Notes: generated by a model from the sequence alone, not told the origin. A stretch of DNA of 23,033 nt from Spirochaetia bacterium (GCA_016784705.1 JADHUD010000007.1:1-23033), one strand, 5' to 3'. Positions 1 through 8,046 are shown, counted from the stretch's first letter. Numbers and translations are program-made.

Positions 1-663
1 CGTGCAGCAAATTCAATACAGCACGGAATGCAGAATGCTTCTTTAGCCGCTGTCATGGTAGGCGGTCTCGGAGGAGATGCTCCAGGGGCAGCGGTACTGG
101 AGGTAGCATCTTTTCTTGCGGCAAATATTATTGCACTTGCAGATTATCATCTCTGCCACCCTATTCATGTCAACTATATTGCTACCAGTACACCTGCTTG
201 CATGTGGCTTCAAAGTGCAGTCTGTCAGACTTTCGCCCGTAACGCACCATCAATAATTTTCTGTGATATTTATCCGAAAAGCGGTTCTCTCACTTTAGAA
301 CTGCTGCTTGAAGTTGCTGCCAACGCTATCGCTGCTACCGTTAGCGGAGGGCACCTTGAAGGTGTGGGCTCAGCTGACGGAGGTCTACCGAACGGTACCG
401 GTCTTGAAGTACGGCTAATGGGAGAAGTCGGGCATGCTGCAGCCAGACAGGAGATATCCAGAACAGAAGCAAATACTATGGTAACAGAATTGGCAGCGCG
501 CTATGCTCATGTATTCACCATGCCTGGAGGCAATCCCGGGAAGCGGTTTGATGAAGCATACAATCTTGAAACCATTGAACCGCTGCCGGAATGGCTGGAT
601 CTCTATACAAAAACAATAAGCATTCTTAAATCAATAGGATTAGATGTTACCCGGTCTGGTTGA
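1..663 (+). CDS. MtmB-family methylamine methyltransferase, C-terminal part (5' cut by window)
   Basis: The open frame enters at base 1 and ends in TGA. The 220 residues align from memory with the C-terminal half of monomethylamine:corrinoid methyltransferase MtmB. The clearest block is near residues 110-150 (TVSGGHLEGVGSADG, then TGLEVRLMGEV), which matches the MtmB pattern SGxxxxGVxSAxG...TGxEARxMGEV; the tail matches the MtmB ending (FDEAYNLETIEP...EWLDLY...LGLDV). MtmB transfers the methyl group of a methylated amine to a cobalamin protein (MtmC) for one-carbon metabolism in the cytoplasm. The pyrrolysine of classical MtmB (residue 202 of about 458) would lie upstream of this window, so its presence cannot be judged. 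Identity to the methanogen proteins looks modest, so the substrate is uncertain and this could be a non-pyrrolysine relative. No corrinoid-protein or pyl gene is visible in the window. Confidence 0.82.
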   Translation, partial: RAANSIQHGMQNASLAAVMVGGLGGDAPGAAVLEVASFLAANIIALADYHLCHPIHVNYIATSTPACMWLQSAVCQTFARNAPSIIFCDIYPKSGSLTLELLLEVAANAIAATVSGGHLEGVGSADGGLPNGTGLEVRLMGEVGHAAARQEISRTEANTMVTELAARYAHVFTMPGGNPGKRFDEAYNLETIEPLPEWLDLYTKTISILKSIGLDVTRSG

Positions 664-679
664 TTTATCTGTACTAAAA

Positions 680-729
680 AAAGCAGGGATTTGCTGAGGA
701 ATCCCGGCTTTATCAGCTTGGCTGTTTTT
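680..729. terminator. Bidirectional terminator between mtmB-like and Crp/Fnr genes
   Basis: A 12-bp stem with one mismatch (680-691 against 700-711, 8-nt loop) is followed on the plus strand by a small CAGC/GCTG hairpin and TTTTT (714-729). On the minus strand the same big stem is followed by a run of seven T. It lies between two convergent genes and can serve both. Confidence 0.8.
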
Positions 730-1334
730 CAGATTAACATATTTTCCAGTTCTGCATGATGTAAAATTATTACCTTAGCCCCTTCCCGCTTTATATACCC
801 AAGATTTTCCAACTCAGAAAGTGCTCTTGAAACTGCTTCTCTGGAACTCCCTAGTTGTGCAGCCAAATCAGTTACACTAACCTCAAGCTTGAAAGAGGAT
901 AAGCCTTCCCTCTCAGAGTACAATAAAAGACAATAAGCCAGTTTCTGATTTACTTTTTTAAGGGAAAGAAGCTCAATAGTATTTGTCAGATGCAGGCTTT
1001 TTTCTGACAGGCTTTTCATAAAGGCTCTTAAAAAGGGGTTTTTCTGAAGTAATGTGAACATAGACTCTGTTGGAATCTCAAAAATAATACTTTTTTCCGT
1101 AGCTACAATCCAACAGGGATACGTATTTTCAGCAAAACAAATCAATTCCCCATACATCTCTCCGGAAGTTAAATTTCGTAGAACAAATTCTTTCCCTGTT
1201 GAGAGAATCTTTGTCATCCGCAGAGTCCCTTTCAAGAGAAAACCAACAGAAGTACACTTTTCCATCTGTGTATGTACAACAGCTTCTTTGCAAACTGTCA
1301 GGATTTTTCCCTGGCTTCTCAGAAAACCAATCAA
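729..1334 (-). CDS. Crp/Fnr-family transcriptional regulator
   Basis: An N-terminal cyclic-nucleotide-binding-like beta-barrel domain (about residues 15-100, with VGFLLKGTLRM, FVLRNLTSGEMYGEL and SIIFEIPTESM) is followed by a long dimer helix and a Crp-type winged helix with recognition helix GSSREAVSRALSELENLGYI (about 162-181). There is no N-terminal cysteine cluster like that of Fnr, so the effector is unknown. The listed TTG start gives 201 aa, short for the family. The frame stays open upstream to about 1388 and would add the typical residues NYTLEEFPVFRELDSE; a good SD (GAAGGAGA, 1402-1395) stands before ATA/ATC codons there, so the true start may be non-canonical or the sequence may hold an error. 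It lies downstream of the NapH-like gene and probably binds the palindrome at 2225-2238. Confidence 0.88.
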   Translation of the reverse strand: MIGFLRSQGKILTVCKEAVVHTQMEKCTSVGFLLKGTLRMTKILSTGKEFVLRNLTSGEMYGELICFAENTYPCWIVATEKSIIFEIPTESMFTLLQKNPFLRAFMKSLSEKSLHLTNTIELLSLKKVNQKLAYCLLLYSEREGLSSFKLEVSVTDLAAQLGSSREAVSRALSELENLGYIKREGAKVIILHHAELENMLI

Positions 1335-1423
1335 TTCAGAATCTAATTCCCTGAAAACCGGAAACTCCTCAAGAGTATAATTGATTATAACACGTCTCCT
1401 TCAGCTATGAGTTTTTGCAGCGT

Positions 1424-2071
1424 TTATCCTTTCAGTTTCCCGTAATTGCACGTATTTACAGGACAAACATCCTGACATTTATAGCACACAAGACATTCAT
1501 TTGCTTTGTTTGCTCTCTTTTTTGTCTCCAGCATTATGATGGATTGTGACGGACACACTTTCTGACACTTCCCGCATGCTATGCAGACACTTTCATCAAT
1601 TCTTATCCCTTTTTTCGAGAATCCGGAAGAAATTGACAGTATGGAACCAAAGGGACAAAGATGATGGTGCCACATATCTTCGGTAAAGAATAGTGTCAAA
1701 ATTACTGAAAAGGCAATCATATAGGGAAGGATATCCACTTTTAATTTCAGCACTTTTGTCAGGACCATCATACCAATAAATAGAAGGAAGATGCCTATTC
1801 TTACCCAGTTTTTCTTAAAGAGTTCAGGAGTTTTTAAGCGTTTTATTCCAAGTTTTTTATATACCCATCCAAGAGGTCGGAAAAGGGTACCCATTGGACA
1901 TATCCATCCACAGTAAAATCTTCCCGCAAAAACAGAGACAAGCGCACCCACCGCAAATATTCCAAACCATATTTGAAGCTTCCCGTTTATGAGAAGGATC
2001 ACAACTAATACCAGAGACAGAACTTCTGTAATAATCCTAAAGACATTTCTACCTGTTTGCTTTTTGGTCAA
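1424..2071 (-). CDS. NapH/NosR-like membrane 4Fe-4S protein
   Basis: The 215-aa membrane protein has about four transmembrane segments (near 11-29, 32-50, 88-106, 113-130). Two conserved CP motifs flank the later helices (CGWICPMGT near 54-62 and CPFGS near 138), as in the NapH/NosR/CcoG-like polyferredoxins. Two C-terminal [4Fe-4S] motifs follow: CIACGKCQKVCP and CLVCYKCQDVCPVNTC. Relatives pass electrons between the quinone pool or flavoproteins and periplasmic or cytosolic partners; the partner here is unknown. The start is TTG with an SD (GAGGT, 8 nt away). It is followed by the Crp/Fnr gene on the same strand, so the two are probably cotranscribed and redox-regulated. The absence of napA/nosZ genes nearby argues against a classical nitrate or N2O role. 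Confidence 0.88.
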   Translation of the reverse strand: MTKKQTGRNVFRIITEVLSLVLVVILLINGKLQIWFGIFAVGALVSVFAGRFYCGWICPMGTLFRPLGWVYKKLGIKRLKTPELFKKNWVRIGIFLLFIGMMVLTKVLKLKVDILPYMIAFSVILTLFFTEDMWHHHLCPFGSILSISSGFSKKGIRIDESVCIACGKCQKVCPSQSIIMLETKKRANKANECLVCYKCQDVCPVNTCNYGKLKG

Positions 2072-2224
2072 TTAGTTTACCTCATGTATTATCTGTTTTT
2101 TGCTCAAAAATTCTACTCCCGCCAATCTCACTACCTGCACTACTCTTTACTGTCTTTCTCCTAACACAATCCCGACAGCTTCGTTTCAGATTAAACAAAA
2201 TACCATCAAATCCACACATGTTCC

Positions 2225-2238
2225 GTGATATGTATCAC
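2225..2238. promoter_or_regulatory. Crp/Fnr-type operator
   Basis: GTGATATGTATCAC is a perfect 6+2+6 palindrome of the Crp/Fnr form (TGTGA-N6-TCACA type). It lies in the 278-nt divergent region between the NapH-like gene and the membrane-protein gene at 2350, about 155 nt upstream of the former and about 110 nt upstream of the latter. The Crp/Fnr gene at 729-1334 is the natural candidate to bind it; that link is inferred. Confidence 0.7.
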
Positions 2239-2314
2239 ACTCTTGTGCTTATCTTAAAAAAAAGGAGACTCTCAAAAAGTACGCTTTGAAAATATTATTC
2301 ATAAAATGGGCTTA

Positions 2315-2343
2315 TTTACTAATTCGCTATATTTACCTATACT
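2315..2343 (+). promoter_or_regulatory. Promoter for the 2350 gene (likely leaderless)
   Basis: TTTACT (2315-2320), a 17-nt spacer and TATACT (2338-2343) make a plausible sigma-70 promoter. Only six bases separate the -10 box from the ATG at 2350 and there is no Shine-Dalgarno sequence, so transcription would start at or next to the start codon. Confidence 0.55.
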
Positions 2344-2349
2344 TCTCGC

Positions 2350-3054
2350 ATGGGCAGCAGAAAATTATTATTCCATATACTGATTTTTCAGATATTTTCA
2401 AGCGGGTTTCTCATTCTGCTGATGTTTTTCAATAACATCACCAACTTTCATGCCTTTGGATTTACCGGTTTGTGGTATATGCTGGATCTCAGGATTGAAA
2501 CGAATCTGGCAACCTGGTTAGAATCCCTAATGATGGCTCTTTCTGCCCTGCCATGCTACATGCTGCTGACTTATCATGGCGGCAAAAAGTTAAGGAAAAG
2601 AACACAATTCTTTTTCGGGGCAGCTCTCTGTCTGGCTCTCTTTTTCTCAGCAGATGAGATGGTGCAGCTGCATGAACAAATTGGTGAAAAACTGCAGTCA
2701 ATTACCTATCTTGGCAAAGACACATTTCTTGCGGGATTCTCCTGGGTTTTCTACTATTTGCCGCTAATGCTCATCGGTATTATATGGGTCAGCTTCGTAG
2801 TTGCAGATCTGAGAAGGAATTTGCCTTCAGCTATCAAAAAGAAGCTGCTGATTCTTGTCGGAGTTTTAGCTTCCAGCAGTATTGCTGTCATCCTGCTGGA
2901 AGTTGCAGAAGCATATCTCTACACCAATAATTTCTCAAGTGATCTGTCAACAGCCTTCGAAGAGTCCTTTGAGTTGGCGGCAATATGCAGTTTTTATGGG
3001 ATTCTCTACTTATTCTATTCAGGCCTTATCCTTATCGACGAAAATGATTCGTAA
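2350..3054 (+). CDS. Integral membrane protein with DE..HE and EE..E motifs, unknown function
   Basis: The 234-aa protein has about six hydrophobic segments (near 8-28, 57-76, 88-101, 128-152, 167-185, 210-228). Two charged motifs sit at membrane borders: SADEMVQLHE (about 99-108) and FEESFELAAI (about 202-211). Paired DE..HE and EE..E patterns recur in uncharacterised bacterial membrane proteins and could bind a metal; this is a guess. The ATG has no SD and sits six bases after a TATACT box, so the mRNA is probably leaderless. It is divergent from the NapH-like gene and shares the region holding the Crp-type site, so it may be under the same control. It converges on the acyl-CoA synthetase gene with only 62 nt between. 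Confidence 0.7.
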   Translation: MGSRKLLFHILIFQIFSSGFLILLMFFNNITNFHAFGFTGLWYMLDLRIETNLATWLESLMMALSALPCYMLLTYHGGKKLRKRTQFFFGAALCLALFFSADEMVQLHEQIGEKLQSITYLGKDTFLAGFSWVFYYLPLMLIGIIWVSFVVADLRRNLPSAIKKKLLILVGVLASSSIAVILLEVAEAYLYTNNFSSDLSTAFEESFELAAICSFYGILYLFYSGLILIDENDS

Positions 3055-3116
3055 ACTTGAAATAGCCGAGAGAACTTCATAAAGCTGCTGAAACACCCTA
3101 AGTATCCCTCTGTAAA

Positions 3117-5066
3117 CTAATGCATCCCTCTTTTATTTGTATCATCACTGTTCAACCGATCCATAAGCTCTTTAAACCGTTCAGATATATATTGGCGTTT
3201 GATCTTCAGAGTCTGTGTAAGCTCTTTCCCTATAGAGAAATCATTATTTACCGGTAAAATTTTAGCTATTCTTTCAAAAGGTCTAAATCCATGCGTTTTT
3301 GTAAGCAGTGCATTCACCTCTTTCATAAGAATTTCTGTTATCCGGTCATGCTCAATGGAGAATTTTCCATCAACAAGGACAGGAACCGGAGCAAGTTTCA
3401 AATCCTGAGCCAATTGCATCAAACGATCCTGGTTCAATGCTACAATTGCAGAGAGTTGTTTTCTGTCCTGTCCTACAACTGCTACATGGTCTATATAGAG
3501 ACTCTCTTTCATCTTCTCTTCAATCGGTTCAGGTTCAACATTTTCTCCGCCCATAAGAACAATAGTATCCTTAATCCGGCCAACGATAATTATCTCACCA
3601 TTCTCTGAACGAATAGCCAGGTCCCCGGTATTCATCCATCCTTCATCATCCAGAACTGCTTTTGTTGCCGTTGGATTCTTATAATATCCCTGCATGACCT
3701 GGGGTCCCCGTGCAAAAAGAACGCCCTTCTCTCCAATTGAAGTTATGGTACCATCCTCACGCCGAAGCTCAACTTCTGTATTATCGAAAGGAATTCCGGT
3801 AGTTCCGAAGGTGTTTCTGCCAAATGTCCGTGAGAGAATACCTGGAGCACATTCTGTCATTCCATAGGCATTAACCAGAGGTATGCCAATTGCATTGAAT
3901 ATCTCATCCAGATATTTCGGCAGCGTACCTGCTGCGGAAGTTGCACCTCTCAGACGCCCGCCCACCTTCTCACGGAATGGTTTGAATAAAACCCCAGCCA
4001 TTTTATGTCCCGGGAAAAGCAGAATAAGACGCATCAGGTGAAGGCTCCATATAATTGCTTTTCGCATGAAGGATCTTTTTTTCAGTCTTATATAGCAGCC
4101 CCGCAGATACTGATGGGAGCTGAGGAACATTTGATTAATTTTTATGAAAAGGAAAATAAGATTACGTTTTACCGCCGGCATTTTACTGATTGCCAGAATC
4201 ATCTTCTGGTAGATGGATTCCCACACGCGTGGTACTGATATAATTATCTGCGGGCGCTGTGCAACAAGATCCGCCGCAAATTTTCCGGCTGATGAGTAGA
4301 CAAAGGTTAGACCTGACAGTAATGCACAGTACTCAAAGGCCCGTTCATAGACATGCCAGGAAGGGAGCATTACTACGGTTGTCTCACCTTTTTTTGGATC
4401 AATTTCAAGCCGGGGAGTATTTGCCACAACATTCTGCATAAAATTTGCGTGGGTCAGCATTACCCCTTTGGGATTTCCTGTGGTTCCGGATGTATATACA
4501 ATGGTAAGAAGATCTTCGGGAGAAATTGCTGCAGATAATCTTTCAACAAGATCAGGATCCTGCTTGAAAAGTTTTTCTCCCTTATCAACCAATTCTGAAT
4601 AGTAGATTACCAATTCTTTTAGATTTTCAGGAATCTCTTCCTGCATGGATTTGTCAATAATAAATATCTTTTTACATTTTTCCCAATCCTGTTCTGTGAA
4701 CACAGGCAGAAGATCCAATAATTGCTTGGTTGTTTCCAGAATGAGATATTCAGAATCTGAGTGATGAAAAATAAACTGAACCTCTATCGGAGCTGTATCT
4801 GATCCTCTGGGGACTGAGACACAGCCTAAGGTCATAAGGGCTATATCCGTTGATATCCATTCATATCTATTATTGACAAAAAAGCCGATATGCTCACGCT
4901 TTTTCAGCCCATAAGATGCAAACCCGGCAGTTAAAATCCTGATAAACTGAGCAAATTCAGCATATGTTCTCTCTTCAAATCCCTTTCCTTTATGTGAGCG
5001 GTGGGAGACTCTTTCCGGGTATGCTGCGGCTGTAAGAAATGGAATCTCTACTATATTATTTATCAT
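3117..5066 (-). CDS. Long-chain acyl-CoA synthetase (AMP-forming)
   Basis: This 649-aa enzyme of the ANL superfamily activates a fatty acid with ATP and CoA through an acyl-adenylate. The P-loop motif YTSGTTGNPKG is at 191-201, the A5 motif YGMTE at 401-405, A7 TGDLA at 480-484, the hinge GRIKD at 496-500 and GGENVEPEPIE at 506-516; a late lysine in LTQTLKIKR fits the catalytic C-terminal lysine. A basic, hydrophobic insert near 285-360 is typical of the long-chain (FadD15/ACSL-like) branch and may bind membranes. The ATG has an SD (GAGGGA). The stop is TAG, with no other in-frame stop for more than 30 codons. It is divergent from an MFS/GntR operon, so the FadR-like GntR may control it too (inference). 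The exact substrate chain length cannot be read from the sequence. Confidence 0.93.
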   Translation of the reverse strand: MINNIVEIPFLTAAAYPERVSHRSHKGKGFEERTYAEFAQFIRILTAGFASYGLKKREHIGFFVNNRYEWISTDIALMTLGCVSVPRGSDTAPIEVQFIFHHSDSEYLILETTKQLLDLLPVFTEQDWEKCKKIFIIDKSMQEEIPENLKELVIYYSELVDKGEKLFKQDPDLVERLSAAISPEDLLTIVYTSGTTGNPKGVMLTHANFMQNVVANTPRLEIDPKKGETTVVMLPSWHVYERAFEYCALLSGLTFVYSSAGKFAADLVAQRPQIIISVPRVWESIYQKMILAISKMPAVKRNLIFLFIKINQMFLSSHQYLRGCYIRLKKRSFMRKAIIWSLHLMRLILLFPGHKMAGVLFKPFREKVGGRLRGATSAAGTLPKYLDEIFNAIGIPLVNAYGMTECAPGILSRTFGRNTFGTTGIPFDNTEVELRREDGTITSIGEKGVLFARGPQVMQGYYKNPTATKAVLDDEGWMNTGDLAIRSENGEIIIVGRIKDTIVLMGGENVEPEPIEEKMKESLYIDHVAVVGQDRKQLSAIVALNQDRLMQLAQDLKLAPVPVLVDGKFSIEHDRITEILMKEVNALLTKTHGFRPFERIAKILPVNNDFSIGKELTQTLKIKRQYISERFKELMDRLNSDDTNKRGMH

Positions 5067-5350
5067 ATTTCCCTCATTACTCTAAGTGCTTATTAAGGAT
5101 TTCCCAATCCGTCAGACTATAAGTATCCAGAAATACAGCACTTACTTTGTAGTAATATCCCTGGTTACTACTTTAACTCGTTAAAACACAATATCATATA
5201 AATAACAAGAACATATAACTTAAATGTATGGCTTTTTTCAGGTAATGACCACTTTTTCTTCAATATCTTTTTCAGAGCCCTTTTATTCCACTTCGAATTC
5301 ATGTTTAATTCGTGCATTTGAATTCACACGAGTTTTCGTAATTAAAATTA

Positions 5351-5379
5351 TTGACAAAGAACTTTTATTCATCTACTAT
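5351..5379 (+). promoter_or_regulatory. Strong sigma-70 promoter of the MFS-GntR operon
   Basis: TTGACA (5351-5356), exactly 17 nt, then TACTAT (5374-5379). Transcription should begin about 5386, inside the left arm of the palindrome at 5383-5409. Confidence 0.8.
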
Positions 5380-5382
5380 TAT

Positions 5383-5409
5383 ACATCATGTCATATGATG
5401 ACATGATGT
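5383..5409. promoter_or_regulatory. 27-bp perfect operator palindrome (probable GntR site)
   Basis: The arms ACATCATGTCAT and ATGACATGATGT are perfect 12-bp inverted copies around a 3-bp ATG centre. The inner TGTCAT/ATGACA halves look like FadR-subfamily GntR sites. The palindrome begins just after the -10 box and covers the transcription start, so a bound protein would block initiation. In RNA it would also make a 12-bp hairpin shortly upstream of the SD. The operon's own second gene encodes a GntR protein, so autoregulation is likely. Confidence 0.75.
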
Positions 5410-5430
5410 CTCGACAAAGGGAATCTTTGT

Positions 5431-6741
5431 ATGAAAAAGAAAAAATTATCAATACTTGCAAGCTTCAACCTGAGTTTCCACTGGTTTGCTATGGGAATAA
5501 TCATCCCCATTATGACTCTGTTCCTGCTGGAGAAAGGTTTGACATTGCTTCAGATAGGTGCTGCTTTTGCTGTGTATTCAACTGCAGCGGTGCTCCTCGA
5601 ACTTCCTACCGGAGGGCTTGCTGACTCTATCGGGAGAAAAAAAGTCTATCTTTTGTCGCTTTTCCTTCAGCTTCTTGGAGGTGCTGCAATAGTATTCCTA
5701 AACAGTTACACCGGAATCCTCTTCTGCATGGCCCTGCAGGGCACCTCCCGGTCTCTCTCTTCCGGAACTATGGATGCATATTTCATTGATGAGTTCTATA
5801 AAATTGATCCTGAGATAAATCTGCAGAAAGAGTTGGCCAGAATCGGCATCTTTGTCCCCCTGGCATTGGGGATAGGGTCTCTGCTTGGCGGCTTTCTTCC
5901 AATGACTCTTGGCAGAGTGACAGAGAACTCTTTCTTACACAGCCTCTATTCCGCAAATTATATCTGCTATGCAGCCGTGCTTATGATTCAGTTCATCACA
6001 ACATCATTTCTTATTATAGAGGATAAAAAAACGGATGAACATGATAACAATACAATCGCTGCCGGAATCAGAAAAGTACCGGAAGTATTACGAACGTCCA
6101 TCAACTATGGAATCAAACATCCGGTTATATTGCTGCTTCTCCTGGCCGGTTTTGCCTGGGGTTTCTCTATCTCCGGGTTGGAACAGTTATGGCAGCCGCA
6201 GGTAAAGAGTATAGTCAGAGATTCCATGGGAAGCTGGATATTCGGCGTCCTAACATTCGGTTACTTCATTGCAGCAAGTCTGGGAAATGTTCTTGCAACC
6301 CCACTCTGCAAACTCTTTAAAGCCAACTACCCCATAGTACTCTTTCTGTCGCGGCTGATAATGGGAATCCTCTATTGTATCCTAGCCTTTCAGAACGGCA
6401 TAGTGCTGTTCTCCTTTTTCTATATCACTCTTTTTATGTTCAATGGAATTCAGGGATCTCCGGAAAGTTCAATCTTCAACAAAGAGGTCTCCTCTGACAA
6501 GCGTTCAACGCTTATATCATTCTCCTCGCTATTTATGCAGGCTGGCGGAATCTTCGGTTCAGTCCTTCTGGGTTTTATTGCCCAAACCTTCTCAATCAGA
6601 ACTGCATGGATTGCTGCATCGATTGTCATAACAGCCTCTGCACTGTTATACTTAGGAGTCCCGACAGCTGCCCGGAAAAAGGCCTCAATAGCTTCGGGAG
6701 CTTCGAGAGCTTCGGGCAGAGAAGGAGATGCTGAAGAATGA
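5431..6741 (+). CDS. MFS transporter
   Basis: The 436-aa protein has 10-12 hydrophobic helices. The MFS signature loop between helices 2 and 3 is clear (GLADSIGRKKVY, about residues 64-75), as is a charged middle loop near 190-220. The substrate cannot be read from the sequence; the layout is that of an efflux or drug/metabolite transporter of the inner membrane. The C-terminal tail is a short low-complexity stretch (ASIASGASRASGREGD) encoded partly by a 9-bp tandem repeat. The start ATG has a modest SD (AAAGGGA). Its stop overlaps the GntR start (ATGA at 6738-6741), so the two are translationally coupled; the regulator probably senses a compound that this pump moves. Confidence 0.88.
   Translation: MKKKKLSILASFNLSFHWFAMGIIIPIMTLFLLEKGLTLLQIGAAFAVYSTAAVLLELPTGGLADSIGRKKVYLLSLFLQLLGGAAIVFLNSYTGILFCMALQGTSRSLSSGTMDAYFIDEFYKIDPEINLQKELARIGIFVPLALGIGSLLGGFLPMTLGRVTENSFLHSLYSANYICYAAVLMIQFITTSFLIIEDKKTDEHDNNTIAAGIRKVPEVLRTSINYGIKHPVILLLLLAGFAWGFSISGLEQLWQPQVKSIVRDSMGSWIFGVLTFGYFIAASLGNVLATPLCKLFKANYPIVLFLSRLIMGILYCILAFQNGIVLFSFFYITLFMFNGIQGSPESSIFNKEVSSDKRSTLISFSSLFMQAGGIFGSVLLGFIAQTFSIRTAWIAASIVITASALLYLGVPTAARKKASIASGASRASGREGDAEE
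6690..6716 (+). repeat. Three tandem 9-bp units in the MFS gene
   Basis: AGCTTCGGG, AGCTTCGAG and AGCTTCGGG follow one another without gaps and keep the reading frame (Ala-Ser-Gly/Arg). Slippage would change the tail length by three residues without a frameshift. Confidence 0.75.
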
Positions 6742-7574
6742 GTTTCAATACTATAGGAAAACGGGAAACACTTCCCGAAAAAGTCAGCAAGATAATAAAA
6801 GAGTCTATTCTGACCGGTGAATTGAAAGGTGGTGACGCACTACCTACTGAACCCGAGCTGGAAAAGGAGTTTGGAGTAAGCCGTGCAGTTATCCGTGATG
6901 CTATGCGGATGCTGAAGGCTCAGGGGTTGATAGATGTCAAACATGGTAAAGGAATGTATATCTCCTATTCTCAAACGGAAGCCTTCACCGACGCTCTCAT
7001 TACGAGCCTGAGAAGGGATAATGCCAGTGCATGGGATGTTGAACAATTTGAGCAGATCCTTCTTCCCCAGATTTTTGCACTTGCCGCAACTGAAGCTGCA
7101 GATCAGGAAATTGTGCTGATAAAGATGGCTGCTTCAGACTACCTGGCTGCTTACAGAAAAATGCTTGAACAGGAGCAGCAGAATGATGATGCTTCAATTC
7201 CGCTAATGCAGAAGCTGATGGATAACTCACAAATAAAGTTTGCCGAGCTAATGAGGTCGATCTTCTCAAGTACGCATAATAAACTCATTATGCTGTTAGG
7301 GGATGTTCTGATAAATCTTCGGAAATGGAGAACAATATCCGGGGACACTGAATATATTCCACACATAGAAGATTTTGAAAAAAGTATCATTGCCAGGTTC
7401 GTTCAGGCTATTGAGACACGTAACCCCATTGAAGCCGCAGCACTTATCAGCAAAGGGATCAACTATGATCCGTCTATGGTCACAATCATGAAAAATACGC
7501 CTGTGGGAGAGAGTCCTGAGATTCCAGGCTCGGTGTTCTTTTCGGCTTATACTTTGGATAATGGAAAAAATTGA
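6738..7574 (+). CDS. GntR-family regulator, FadR-like
   Basis: The N-terminal winged helix is typical GntR (about residues 8-75: LPEKVSKIIKESILTGELKGG, then LPTEPELEKEFGVSRAVIRDA and GLIDVKHGKGMYI). The remaining 200 residues are mostly helical, as in the FCD effector domain of the FadR subfamily (LRRDNASAWDVEQFEQILLP and later EDFEKSIIARFVQAIETRN, AAALISKGI). The metal-binding histidine pattern of FCD is not obvious to me, so the ligand is open. It overlaps the MFS gene by 4 bases. It probably represses its own operon through the palindrome at 5383-5409. Because an acyl-CoA synthetase is divergent, an acyl-CoA or related acid is a possible effector (inference only). Confidence 0.9.
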   Translation: MSFNTIGKRETLPEKVSKIIKESILTGELKGGDALPTEPELEKEFGVSRAVIRDAMRMLKAQGLIDVKHGKGMYISYSQTEAFTDALITSLRRDNASAWDVEQFEQILLPQIFALAATEAADQEIVLIKMAASDYLAAYRKMLEQEQQNDDASIPLMQKLMDNSQIKFAELMRSIFSSTHNKLIMLLGDVLINLRKWRTISGDTEYIPHIEDFEKSIIARFVQAIETRNPIEAAALISKGINYDPSMVTIMKNTPVGESPEIPGSVFFSAYTLDNGKN

Positions 7575-7674
7575 CTAACCCTTTGTAATCTTGTACCAGG
7601 AGTGATGTTATCTAACGCAGCAGGGGTCTGCCTCAGGCAAGTAAGAATCCATGGTTTTACGTTTTGCTCTAGTA

Positions 7675-8046
7675 CTAGAATATATTAAGCAGCATTCCTG
7701 TAAAATACGGGATCAGCCAAATCAACCAGACAATGATACTCAGTTTGTGAAATTTCTCCTTCACTTTTTCATCTCTCTTCATAATAGCAATTGTTGCCCA
7801 GACTGCATGAAAAAGCATAAGAAGGATTGCCAGAAATCCGGTAAGGGTATGAATATCATACTTTGTCGATTCACTTATTATGGACATCAAAGCTGTTCCT
7901 GTTGTATCAAAAACCAGTCCAACCCAGAAAAGGCTGAGATTCCAGATTTTTAATCCTCCGGACAGCTTTTCACCCCACACTCCGATTGAATAGAAAATGA
8001 GGGCAAGTGTTATGGATATGATTGCTATTATGAGTAATAAAGACAT
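7675..8046 (-). CDS. Small membrane protein, HsmA/TIGR03987-like
   Basis: The 123-aa protein has four hydrophobic segments (about 3-22, 33-58, 66-88, 100-121). The pattern WNLSLFWVGLVFDTTGT (about 34-50), the central HTLTGFLAILLMLFHAVWA and the final WLIWLIPYFTGM recall the conserved family named TIGR03987/HsmA; this is from memory. Function is unknown; the spaced histidines in membrane helices could bind haem or metal. A strong SD (AGGAGG) precedes the ATG. The stop is TAG and a second in-frame TAG follows two codons later. It stands alone, convergent to the GntR gene. Confidence 0.75.
   Translation of the reverse strand: MSLLLIIAIISITLALIFYSIGVWGEKLSGGLKIWNLSLFWVGLVFDTTGTALMSIISESTKYDIHTLTGFLAILLMLFHAVWATIAIMKRDEKVKEKFHKLSIIVWLIWLIPYFTGMLLNIF

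Larger units (their letters stand above)
5067..5430. other. 364-nt divergent regulatory region
   Basis: This region lies between the acyl-CoA synthetase (minus) and the MFS/GntR operon (plus). I see no gene in it. Its plus-side end holds the promoter and palindrome listed separately. The remainder is A/T-rich, with two GAATTC sites around 5297-5327, and shows no clear minus-strand promoter that I can defend. Confidence 0.6.

Noticed and set aside
2262..2300. GGAGACTCTCAAAAAG, resembling an insertion-sequence end.
   Set aside because: No matching inverted end, target duplication or transposase is visible nearby.
5290..5335. Two GAATTC sites and a TCGTG/CACGA pair upstream of the MFS promoter.
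   Set aside because: The symmetry is off-centre and weak compared with the strong palindrome at 5383-5409.
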